A DNA stretch of 64,000 nt. Source: Verrucomicrobiota bacterium. GTDB lineage: Bacteria; Verrucomicrobiota; Verrucomicrobiia; Opitutales; Opitutaceae. A model generated the notes under the pieces. The model worked only from the letters and a program-made list of their open reading frames with translations, was not told the DNA's origin and did no database searches. The translations under genes were made by a program, and so were the position numbers. Shown here in pieces: positions 23,082 through 30,882 of this stretch; position 1 is the first letter of the stretch; each line of letters opens with the position of its first letter. Where the stretch lies: the NCBI GenBank assembly GCA_028293545.1, contig JAQGOP010000035.1:1-64000 (forward strand), in the 5' to 3' direction.

Positions 23082-24127
23082 TCCGGCGTCGGCAGCGGAA
23101 TGACCGGCGCCAACGGGGGCTTGTTTTCGTACTCCTCCAACGGTGGAAGGGTGACCTGCGCGTTGCGGGAATAGGCGCGGTGCACGGCCTTGCTGTTGTG
23201 GCCCAAGGCGAGCTGGGCGAAGCGCTCGGGGTAGCCCGCGATCTTGGCCCGCTCCGCCCACGCGTAGCGGTAGCTGTGCAACGTGACGCCGTAAATACCC
23301 AGGCCGTGGCAGCGCTGCCGGAACTCGGTTCCGCGGTGCGTGCAGTCGATGTTGATGAGGTACGGAAAGAGGGGGCCGGTCTTCGGCAGGGTTTTTAGAA
23401 TCGCCTCCACCTCTTTCCCGAAACGGATCTGCGGTGGCTGCACGGCGCGCCACCGAATCTTTTGCCGGAAGAAGCACACGATCCGCGCCGTCCAGTCGAC
23501 ATCCTCGGCCTGCAGGTGCGCGAGATCGGATTGGGACGCGCCCAAATGCCACGCCAATTGGTAGAACGCCTTCCGCTCCGGATTTCGCTCTCGCTCGATG
23601 ATGCGCACGTGCTCGGCCCACGTGATGGCCCGCTTCTCCTTGAAGCGAATGGCGGGCCACTGGCGCTTCGGGATCAGGGGCCAGGGCAGCCAGTTCATAT
23701 CGAGGCAGAAGTTATGCAGCCGCCGCAGATAGATGTTCGTGGACACGCACCCGACGCGAAGCACCTGCAAAAGCAGATCGCCTTGGGTCTCGATGATGAC
23801 CTTGTCGAAGAGGAGGGCGAGGGCCTTGTCCTTCAAGACGGTCCGCCAACGCTTTTGGTTGGCACCCTGTTTCGTCGCGGTCAGCGCTTCCGCCGCCTGT
23901 CGCCACGTGCGCGACTTCATCGTGCTGTCGACGGCGGAGAGATACGCCTTCGCGATCTGCAGGTTCAGGAACGGCTGGACCTCGGCCTGGTTCTTCGCGT
24001 CGACGATCTGTTTCGCGCCGTTCGGGTCCGAGGTCTGGAGGCTCGAGCGGACGCCCGTCGCCGTATCCACTAAGTAATACATTCCGCCGCGGCTTTCGCG
24101 GCGAATCAGTCGGAATCGTGTCTTCAT
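23012..24127 (-). CDS. Tyrosine recombinase (ICE integrase), catalytic Arg-I position divergent
   Basis: 371 residues. A SAM-like core-binding domain (about 65-160) and a catalytic domain with Lys223 (FFRQKIRW), His284-x-x-Arg287 (LHSYR), Gly-His310 (LALGHNS) and the nucleophile Tyr319 (VHRAYSR). The first catalytic arginine, normally in a G-x-R-x-S-E-L turn, falls in HLGASQSDLAHL with Ser198/Gln199 instead. The gene lies 173 bp from the tRNA-Cys 3' end, so this is the enzyme that would integrate and excise the element. A Pro-rich C-terminal tail (about 335-371) is atypical. Confidence 0.88.
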   Translation of the reverse strand: MKTRFRLIRRESRGGMYYLVDTATGVRSSLQTSDPNGAKQIVDAKNQAEVQPFLNLQIAKAYLSAVDSTMKSRTWRQAAEALTATKQGANQKRWRTVLKDKALALLFDKVIIETQGDLLLQVLRVGCVSTNIYLRRLHNFCLDMNWLPWPLIPKRQWPAIRFKEKRAITWAEHVRIIERERNPERKAFYQLAWHLGASQSDLAHLQAEDVDWTARIVCFFRQKIRWRAVQPPQIRFGKEVEAILKTLPKTGPLFPYLINIDCTHRGTEFRQRCHGLGIYGVTLHSYRYAWAERAKIAGYPERFAQLALGHNSKAVHRAYSRNAQVTLPPLEEYENKPPLAPVIPLPTPDHPPVPVADDSASSGPPEAVANG

Positions 24128-24229
24128 GGTTGAGGCGCAACCACGAGGATAGGCGAAACGGATTCCTGAGAGTGAGCGAGTAGTGGGAGGGTAAGTCCCG
24201 GGTAGGCGCCGAACCTGCAGGGTTTAGTT

Positions 24230-24251
24230 TTTGGTGTCCGTTTGGTGTCCG
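24230..24251 (+). repeat. Tandem 11-bp repeat in the integrase-tRNA gap
   Basis: TTTGGTGTCCG occurs twice in direct, contiguous tandem (24230-24240 and 24241-24251), about 50 bp inside the element from the tRNA 3' end. Short direct repeats near an attachment core commonly serve as arm-type integrase or excisionase sites. Confidence 0.6.
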
Positions 24252-24299
24252 TTCCGGATTCCTAAACTCCTATTCCATTGCTACTTAAATAGATGGAAA

Positions 24300-24325
24300 T
24301 GGAGGCGCGGGCCGGAATCGAACCG
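24300..24325 (-). other. Putative attR attachment site in the tRNA-Cys 3' end
   Basis: The tRNA-Cys 3' part (T arm, acceptor strand and encoded CCA) is where a tRNA-targeting integrase would recombine; the integrase gene and the element lie directly beyond it. A second copy of the 3' segment should sit at the other element end, outside this window. The core length is not determined. Confidence 0.5.
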
Positions 24326-24374
24326 GCGCATAGAGCTTTTGCAGAGCTCGGCCTTACCACTTGGCAACCGCGCC
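24300..24374 (-). tRNA. tRNA-Cys (anticodon GCA)
   Basis: Complete cloverleaf on the minus strand: acceptor GGCGCGG pairing with CCGCGCC, D arm with AAGTGGTAAGG, anticodon stem GAGCT/AGCTC around loop CTGCAAA (anticodon GCA), T arm CCGGTTCGATTCCGG, discriminator U as expected for Cys, and CCA encoded in the DNA. No U-rich terminator follows, probably because the conjugative element is inserted directly at the 3' end. Confidence 0.97.
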
Positions 24375-24445
24375 TTAAACAAGGCCGCGCACGTTGCAGG
24401 AAAAAAAATTGCGCCGCAAGTCCTGATATCCGGTTTCGGCGGAGC

Positions 24446-24471
24446 GGCCCGCCGTGCTTGGACGGCGGGCC
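24446..24471. terminator. GC-rich hairpin after the 24476 gene
   Basis: A perfect 10-bp stem GGCCCGCCGT/ACGGCGGGCC (24446-24455 and 24462-24471) with a 6-nt loop lies 4 bp past the stop of the 24476-24820 gene. There is no clear T-run on either strand, so it may be a weak terminator, an mRNA 3' end stabiliser or a REP-like repeat. Confidence 0.45.
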
Positions 24472-24475
24472 TCCG

Positions 24476-24820
24476 TCACTGCTGGCGGTAGTCCTGCAGC
24501 TCGAAACGTTTTCTGCTGCCAGGCGTGCCGTGGTCGCGATCGCCGCCGTTCTTGATGAGCACTACCAGCACGGCAAAGATGCTGAAAATAAATCCCGTGA
24601 AAAACCACAGCCACGCGTTGCGCCCGGTGTTCTGGGCCCACAGCGCGCAAAAAGCTCCAAACAGGAAGGCGATCGCACTCGCCCCGCCCAAGGTGCCGAT
24701 CTTGTTCTCCAAGGTGGCAACGCGTAGCTCGAGCTGGGAAACCCGCATGGCTTCCGGTTGGGCCACGGCGGATCCATGCATCGCCACGAAAAAAAGCAGG
24801 AGAACGATGATCGTCTTCAT
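24476..24820 (-). CDS. Hypothetical small membrane protein with signal peptide
   Basis: 114 residues from the ATG at 24820 (MKTIIVLLLFFVAMHGSAVAQ, a signal peptide with AVAQ cleavage site); an upstream ATG at 24841 adds seven residues. A short coiled-coil (RVSQLELRVATLENKIGTLG) is followed by two transmembrane helices (about 50-90) and a polar C-terminus. No function is recognised. It is the first chromosomal protein gene past the tRNA-Cys. Confidence 0.65.
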   Translation of the reverse strand: MKTIIVLLLFFVAMHGSAVAQPEAMRVSQLELRVATLENKIGTLGGASAIAFLFGAFCALWAQNTGRNAWLWFFTGFIFSIFAVLVVLIKNGGDRDHGTPGSRKRFELQDYRQQ

Positions 24821-25060
24821 CGGTTGATTCGTCGGCTTCACAAGTTGGTGCCCCCGATGCGAATGGCGATTCCGGATTCAAAGCCATGCGAGCGGATTTT
24901 TCACCCGAAGCGCACGAGGCACGCGAAGGTCGACCGGAGGCGATCGTTTCGGATCGGCTTCGTGGCCCCGTGCCCGTCGCGGCAAATATTGGGGCTGGGT
25001 CGAATTTTGGTACGAATAGTTTTGAAGGCTCCCGCCACCCGCTTAGGCCAAAGGGCTTCA

Positions 25061-26095
25061 ATGACACCCCGCTTCATCCTCCCGAGCGAAATCAAAGTAG
25101 GCGTCGTCGGTTACGGCGGCGCCTTTAACATGGGACGCATGCACCTGCAGGACATGCAGAAGGCCGGGATGACCCCGCACGCCGTCGCCGAACCCGATGC
25201 CGCCCGCCTCGCCATTGCCGCGCAGGAATTCCCCGGCATCCAGACTTTCGCCAGCGTCGACGACATGCTCGCGAAATCCGACGTGAACCTCGTCGTCCTC
25301 ATCACGCCACACAACACCCACGCCCCTCTCGCCCTCAAATGCCTCCACGCCGGGCGTCATGTCGTGTGCGAAAAACCTTTCGCCATCACTACCGAGGAAT
25401 GCGACGCGATGATCGCGGCGGCGAAAAAAGCGGATGTCATGGTCTCGACCTTCCACAACCGCCATTGGGACGGCTCAGTCATCAAGGCGCTTGAAGTGGT
25501 GCGCTCCGGCGTGATCGGCGACCTCGTCCGGGTCGAGGGACACATCGGCGCGTGGGGCAAGCCCGGCGACTGGTGGCGCTCCAGCAAATCCATCTCCGGC
25601 GGCATTCTTTACGATTGGGGCGTTCACGTGCTCGAGTACACGCTCCAGCTCATCGATTCCGAGATCACGGAGGTCGCCGGTTATGCCAAGGAGGGCTTCT
25701 GGGCCGCGCAGTCGAAGTGGGGCAAGGACTCCGTCGAGGACGAAGGCTTCGCGGTCGTGCGTTTCAAGAGCGGCGTCTGGGCTACGCTCTGCATGACCAA
25801 CATCGATGCGAACCCGAAGAAAGGCATGGTCGAGATCACTGGCACCAAGGGCTCCTTCGTCTGGGAATACGACACGCATGAACTGATCGTGCGCGAAAGT
25901 GAGACGACCATCGTGACGAAGGGAAAAAATCCCCCGCCGCAGTGGGAAAAATATTACGCGAATATCTCCGCGCATCTCGTGAAGGGTGAGGCGCTGATCA
26001 TCACCCCGGAGTGGTCGCGGCGCCCGATCCATATCCTCGATCTCGCCGTCCAAAGCGCGCGCGAGGGTAGGGCAATGGCGGCAAAATATCCGTAA
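25061..26095 (+). CDS. Gfo/Idh/MocA-family NAD(P)-dependent oxidoreductase
   Basis: 344 residues from the ATG at 25061; an open extension upstream has no coding character. Rossmann fold with VGVVGYGGAFNMGRMH (near 13-28), then the family EKP motif in HVVCEKPFAIT (Lys near 106) and a C-terminal domain with DWGVHVLEYTLQLI carrying the usual Asp-x-x-x-His pair. Such enzymes oxidise or reduce sugars and polyols; substrate not predictable. It stands alone, with no sugar transporter nearby. Confidence 0.88.
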   Translation: MTPRFILPSEIKVGVVGYGGAFNMGRMHLQDMQKAGMTPHAVAEPDAARLAIAAQEFPGIQTFASVDDMLAKSDVNLVVLITPHNTHAPLALKCLHAGRHVVCEKPFAITTEECDAMIAAAKKADVMVSTFHNRHWDGSVIKALEVVRSGVIGDLVRVEGHIGAWGKPGDWWRSSKSISGGILYDWGVHVLEYTLQLIDSEITEVAGYAKEGFWAAQSKWGKDSVEDEGFAVVRFKSGVWATLCMTNIDANPKKGMVEITGTKGSFVWEYDTHELIVRESETTIVTKGKNPPPQWEKYYANISAHLVKGEALIITPEWSRRPIHILDLAVQSAREGRAMAAKYP

Positions 26096-26106
26096 CAGAG
26101 CATATT

Positions 26107-26391
26107 CTATTTAGATGGACGCATAGCGAGCATAGCGAAAGAAGGCTTGGCCGAGTGCACGACGGATGGAGGTGAGGCTTTGAGCGAGTGCGCGCAGGAG
26201 CTCTTCGAGCGTGCGGGCGGCGGCTGGGCGAAGATGCGATTTGAGTTTGGCGAGGGCCATCTCGATGGGATTGAGATCGGGCTGTAGGGTGGCGGGGGTT
26301 GATACTGCTTCCCAAAGCGCTCCACGCTTTTCCGACTGACACCGAAGCGCTGACAAACCTCGCCAGCGCCTGCCGCTTGCACGGGCCGCAA
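26107..26391 (-). pseudogene. IS630-family transposase relic, internally deleted and frameshifted
   Basis: Reading on the minus strand, a helix-turn-helix start (VQAAGAGEVCQRFGVSRKS) typical of the IS630 N-terminus runs within a few codons into PPPPYSP, the start of the C-terminal YSPDLNPIE motif. The rest of that motif, PDLNPIEMALAKLKSHL ... FFRYARYASI, is in another frame, explained by loss of one C in AGCC(C)GATCTC. About 200 residues of the catalytic core are missing. It sits between the Gfo/Idh gene and the 3' end of the GloVer gene. Confidence 0.8.
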
Positions 26392-26412
26392 TGATGCGCG
26401 GCCCCGGACCGT

Positions 26413-29400
26413 TCAAGGCACTTCGTAAACTTCCAAGAGCACGATTCCGGTGGTGGAATTTACTCCTGAAACCTGGGCGGAATAAATCCCTGGAGCCAAG
26501 GTGATGAGCAGGGCGGAATCCTTGCTCCCGGCAGCGAGCGGAAATCCTCCCACTTCGGCGGCGGCAAGCGCGATCAACGAACCACTGCCCCCAGTTTCCC
26601 AATCATCGTTCGACGCGATCAGCGTGGTTTCGCCTTGGTAAAGTTTGACCTGCGGATTTGCGAGCACCCCGCCGACGCCGTAATTAGCAAGGGTCGGTCC
26701 GACACCACGAATCAGCACCTGCTTCGGTACGTTGCCTGAAATCACGAAACCCGCGATCATGATACCCTCTCCGGTGCCAACTTCCCCGCGCGTCGAAATG
26801 TTCACGAGCCTCTGTTCTTCGGTGCCGGGGTTCGCCCCGGAGTCATAAACTTCCACTAACGCCAGGCCGGTCGCGGAGCCCGGCGCGCGCGAAACCTGGG
26901 CGGAATATACCCCGGGCGGCAGCGTCGCGACGAGCGACGAGTCCTTACTCGCAGCCTCCTGCGCAAATGCTCCCACCCGAATGGCGGTGCTCGTCAACAG
27001 CATCGCATCAGCTGAGGTGCCCCAATCGTCGTTCATCAGGATCTGGTCGGTCGCACGAAAGATTTTTAGGACAGGATTCTCCATCCCGCCGCCGAGGCCA
27101 AATGAGCGCAGCGTGGGCCCGGTCGCGCGGACCAACACGCTCTTGGACTGCGAACCGGTAATCACGAAGCCCGCCAGCATCATTTTCTCACCGTCTCCCA
27201 CGAGGCCCCGCGTCGAAATGTTCACGAGCCGATCCGTGTGCGTGACCGACGCATTAATCCCGCCAAAAGAGTTTGTGGCCGTGCCGTTCGTGGCGACTTG
27301 TCCGCTCAAGCTGTGAGTGGAGGCGGCGAACTTTCCTTGGAGGACCACACCACCTCCGAGCTGCACCAAAAACTGTCCGTCCGCAGCGACGGTGCCCACC
27401 GCGGCCTGCGTTCCGTTGGCATCGGTTTTCGCCGCGATGACAGTGCCGTTTGTACCGACGACCAATGTGATTGCGCCTTCTGCGGCGTTCAGGATCGGCG
27501 CTTCATACAATCCTGCGATTACCGCAGTGGATCCGGTCGCGGGCTGTGAAGCTCCGCTGAAAGTATCGCCGGTCGAAGCGATCATCCCCGTCAGCACCGT
27601 TCCGTCGATTCGGCCATTGACGACCAGCGCGGTGGCACCGGGTTTCGGCAGAGAGCCGGCGTTGAGTGGGGAACTTCCGCCACCTGTGCCCAACGAGAGA
27701 GTCGCGCTGAAAGAGCCATCGCTCGCGATGGTGCACGGTGCGATGAAGCTCCCGCGACCATTCGGAAGATATCCAATCATCGTAGCGCGGCCACTGCCCT
27801 GGAGAAAAAGGCCAAACTGGCCGCCCACCCCGATAGTGCCAAAATAGACCGGCGAAGAAGGCGCCGTGGCCGAAACCACGAGGATCTTCGTGGCGTTGCT
27901 GGTCGCGCCGGACGTATCCGTCACTTGCAGGGTGACCGAATAATTTCCCGGTGTGGAAAAAGCGTGGGTTGGCGCTGCGCTCGTTGCGAACGGCGATCCG
28001 TCACCGAAATTCCATGCAAAAGAGACATCGTCACCATCCGGATCGGCGGGCGACTGGCTCGTAAATTGGACGGATTCACCGGTCATCGGCGTAACCGTGG
28101 AGGCGCTAATGGCCACCACTGGCGGGTGGTTAGGCGCGTAAGCGAAGATCGTGCCCACATTCTCCTCGAGGCCCAGATAGGCCGTAGTGCCGTAGACGAG
28201 CCCGTTCGTCGCCTGTAAGGGGGTCCCGCTCGGACCATTGCCTTGGATTGGAGATGCAAACGTATCTAGAACCGTGAGAACACCCGCAGGAGTAACTGAA
28301 AAAAGGGTCCCGTTTTCGGCCGGCCCCCCAACAGACGTAACGCCATACAAATTACCGTCGGCGCCAAGGCTGAGTGCGCATTGGCTATATCCGCCCTCGA
28401 TAGATGTCACCAGCGGATGAACCACCTCCACTGCGAGGTTGGATAGTGCGAGTGAAAACACGGTGCCTCCTCGCCCCGTGCCGCCGTCCGAAGTGATGCC
28501 GTAGAGCTTGCCGTCCCGTCCTTTCACGAGTTCCCCGAAAGGCTCGCCGCCATCGTAGCCGCCATTGAAATCACGCACCGTTGTGAAGTTGGTGCCGGTC
28601 GAGGTGAGGGAAAAAATCGAATTGGCCGTCATCCCAAAAAGTCGGCCATCGTCCGCTTGGACCAAACCAGCATGACAAACGACGCCACTCGTGCTGAAGA
28701 GTCGGGTGAAGCCCGTGCCGTCGGAATTCAGGCGAAAGACAGACGAGTGCAGCCGTTCTGACGTGGTGCCATAAATCATGCCGTCGGCGGCCTGCATGAG
28801 GGTGCCTTGCGGGTTGGCACCGTCCGTCGCCGCAGTCAGCGCGCGCAGCACCGTGAAGCCCGTGCCATCAAGGTTCAGCCGAAAAAGCGTTCCCGCCTGC
28901 TGCAAACCGCCATACTCGGCTGAGCCGTAGAGCCGACCATCCCGCGCCTGCAGGAGCCGTGCCCGAGGTGCGCTGCCGTCGTTTGCGCCGTCGAATGAGT
29001 GAAGCACGGTATGTCCGCTGCCATCGAGCTTGAGCCGGTAGACGGTGCCTAAACCGTAGAGGCCGCCGTACGCGGTGGCACCGTAGAGCCAGCCGTCGCT
29101 GGCCTGGATCAGGCCCGCGAGGGGCCGCTGACCGGCACGGAACCCGGTCAAGGCGTGAAGAATCGAAAACGCTCCTTCCGTGGAAATAGAGAAAAGGGCA
29201 CCCAAATTATACGGACCATCCTGCGAAAGCGTCCCGATTAAATTGCTCGCGGGTCCAGTCGCCAAACCCGCAGCCGGATAGGATCCATCTGCCTGAGGTT
29301 CGAAAGCGTGTGAGATGGAATAGACACCAGCAGTCGTAAAATTAAAAAATTGGCCACGCATCCAAGTTCCACCACCTCGCGTGACTCCGTAGAGTTTGCC

Positions 29401-30642
29401 ATTCGCCGCGAGAATGGGGCTGCCCTGAGGACCCAAACCATCGCCGAATGCGCCGAAATTCGCGATTACTGTAAACGTTCCGGTGGTGTTCAGCGAATAA
29501 AAGACCCCCTGATCGAAAGATCCGCCGCGACTGAAGAGCCCATAGAGCAGGGTGTCCTTCCCCAGCGTCATGGGACCGGTCGAGGCCCAACCATCGCTCG
29601 AGGCAGCCATCGCGCGCAGCACCGTGAATCCGGTGCCGCTGGCAGCGACCGCGTAGATTGTGCCAAAGCTGGAAGGACCGCCGGTCTGAGTTGTTCCATA
29701 GAGCCGGCCGTCGCTGCCGAACGCCACCCCGCCGGTGGGGTTCGCCCCATCGGTCGCAGCGTTAAAATCATACACGGTTGCGACGACTCCGTTGCTGCTG
29801 ATTGAGTTGTTAATTCCTGCTGATTTTGTGCGGCCCGGATTCTTCACAGCGTAGATTTTTCGAGCGGCGCGGAGGATGATTCCGCCCACAGGGTTCGTTC
29901 CAGTCGCGGCCTGACCGGAGTAGATCAACTGATAAGTCCCGACGCTCGTGATTGAAAAAAGGCTGCCGGCGCCGCCGGTCGTAAGCCCATAAAGCTTTCC
30001 GTCGCCGCCCTCAAGCAGGGCGCCAGGAAGTTGGCTAAGGGGAAATTTGTGCAGGACGACAAACCCGGTGCCATCGGGGTTCACTCGAAACACGGTGCCA
30101 GGTTCGTTGCCGCTCGGTAGCGTGGTGCCGTAAATCTTGCCATCGCTCGCGGTGGTGAGAGGAGCCGCGGGATTGAGCGCCACGTCGAGATAGCCGCTGA
30201 AAACGTTGAAAACGGACATATGGCCAGACGGGGAAGTCCTCGCTGATGGCATCACGGTGAGAGACGCGGTGGCCGTGGACTCCGCCCCATGGGTGTCGGT
30301 GACCTTGACCGAAATGATATGGATGCCGACGGAAACGGGAAAGGCTGCCCATACCAGGGTCGGTGTCATACCGGTGAGGTCGCCGTAGACGCCATCGCCG
30401 TTGACATCCCAAGAGGCGCTCGCGGGGACGTCGCCCGCATCGGGATCATTGGAGCGCGCGGCGTTCAGGACAACGGTGCCGCCGGCCGTCATGAAATATG
30501 GCCCGGCTGCATTAGCCAGCGGGGGAGTGTTGGCGGCAAAGAGCCCTGTTGTGATCCAAAGCGCGGCAGTGATGCCGACAAGACGGAGCGATTCGAAGTG
30601 AGCGTGGCGAGTGGCCAACCGACGCGAAGCGGAGCAGGGCAT
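26413..30642 (-). CDS. Secreted GloVer (TIGR03803) tandem-repeat protein with PKD domains
   Basis: 1,409 residues from the ATG at 30642 (a TTG at 30654 adds four). Signal peptide (VGITAALWITTGLFAAN), one PKD-like domain (about 40-130), about fourteen repeats of the type GTVFRVNPDGTGFVVLHKF ... DGKLYGTT (about 160-880), a second PKD domain (PPVVAISASTVTPMTGESVQF, about 885-970), a further beta-rich region, then two copies of a C-terminal module beginning RLVNISTRG and containing VLVRATGPTL or VLIRGVGPTL and NDDW. The repeats, probably a beta-propeller, are characteristic of Verrucomicrobiota and relatives. It is extracellular or cell-surface; ligand unknown. Confidence 0.85.
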   Translation of the reverse strand: MPCSASRRLATRHAHFESLRLVGITAALWITTGLFAANTPPLANAAGPYFMTAGGTVVLNAARSNDPDAGDVPASASWDVNGDGVYGDLTGMTPTLVWAAFPVSVGIHIISVKVTDTHGAESTATASLTVMPSARTSPSGHMSVFNVFSGYLDVALNPAAPLTTASDGKIYGTTLPSGNEPGTVFRVNPDGTGFVVLHKFPLSQLPGALLEGGDGKLYGLTTGGAGSLFSITSVGTYQLIYSGQAATGTNPVGGIILRAARKIYAVKNPGRTKSAGINNSISSNGVVATVYDFNAATDGANPTGGVAFGSDGRLYGTTQTGGPSSFGTIYAVAASGTGFTVLRAMAASSDGWASTGPMTLGKDTLLYGLFSRGGSFDQGVFYSLNTTGTFTVIANFGAFGDGLGPQGSPILAANGKLYGVTRGGGTWMRGQFFNFTTAGVYSISHAFEPQADGSYPAAGLATGPASNLIGTLSQDGPYNLGALFSISTEGAFSILHALTGFRAGQRPLAGLIQASDGWLYGATAYGGLYGLGTVYRLKLDGSGHTVLHSFDGANDGSAPRARLLQARDGRLYGSAEYGGLQQAGTLFRLNLDGTGFTVLRALTAATDGANPQGTLMQAADGMIYGTTSERLHSSVFRLNSDGTGFTRLFSTSGVVCHAGLVQADDGRLFGMTANSIFSLTSTGTNFTTVRDFNGGYDGGEPFGELVKGRDGKLYGITSDGGTGRGGTVFSLALSNLAVEVVHPLVTSIEGGYSQCALSLGADGNLYGVTSVGGPAENGTLFSVTPAGVLTVLDTFASPIQGNGPSGTPLQATNGLVYGTTAYLGLEENVGTIFAYAPNHPPVVAISASTVTPMTGESVQFTSQSPADPDGDDVSFAWNFGDGSPFATSAAPTHAFSTPGNYSVTLQVTDTSGATSNATKILVVSATAPSSPVYFGTIGVGGQFGLFLQGSGRATMIGYLPNGRGSFIAPCTIASDGSFSATLSLGTGGGSSPLNAGSLPKPGATALVVNGRIDGTVLTGMIASTGDTFSGASQPATGSTAVIAGLYEAPILNAAEGAITLVVGTNGTVIAAKTDANGTQAAVGTVAADGQFLVQLGGGVVLQGKFAASTHSLSGQVATNGTATNSFGGINASVTHTDRLVNISTRGLVGDGEKMMLAGFVITGSQSKSVLVRATGPTLRSFGLGGGMENPVLKIFRATDQILMNDDWGTSADAMLLTSTAIRVGAFAQEAASKDSSLVATLPPGVYSAQVSRAPGSATGLALVEVYDSGANPGTEEQRLVNISTRGEVGTGEGIMIAGFVISGNVPKQVLIRGVGPTLANYGVGGVLANPQVKLYQGETTLIASNDDWETGGSGSLIALAAAEVGGFPLAAGSKDSALLITLAPGIYSAQVSGVNSTTGIVLLEVYEVP

Positions 30643-30882
30643 AAAAGGGGTCAAGTTAGGAAAAGGAGGACAAACCGCAGGATCATATATAAATCCCCGG
30701 TCAACGTCCGGAAATCCAGCGCAACGCTCCGAAAAAATCCCAGACGTGGAAGAGTCGTTGCAAGTGGGAACAAATGACAGGCGAAGGCGCGAAACCCGCT
30801 ATTCGCCGCCGATCGCTGCAACAATCAGGAGGCCGAAAGCTAAATCTTGCGGGGTCATGGTCGGGCACCGACTCAAACTCAA

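Larger units (their letters stand above)
1..24299. mobile_element. Right-hand part of an integrative conjugative element inserted at tRNA-Cys
   Basis: The segment carries a tyrosine recombinase next to a tRNA 3' end, a MobF relaxase, a VirD4/TraG coupling protein and a VirB-type secretion operon, which together define a conjugative element. The right boundary is taken as the 3' end of tRNA-Cys (the tRNA is on the minus strand, so its 3' end faces the element). The left end is outside the window; the mating-pair operon is cut by the window start. Core chromosomal genes begin immediately beyond the tRNA. Whether the element is still mobile cannot be seen from this window. Confidence 0.88.

Noticed and set aside
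24446-24471. Strong rho-independent terminator
   Set aside because: Perfect stem but no T-run on either strand; kept only as a hairpin with low confidence.
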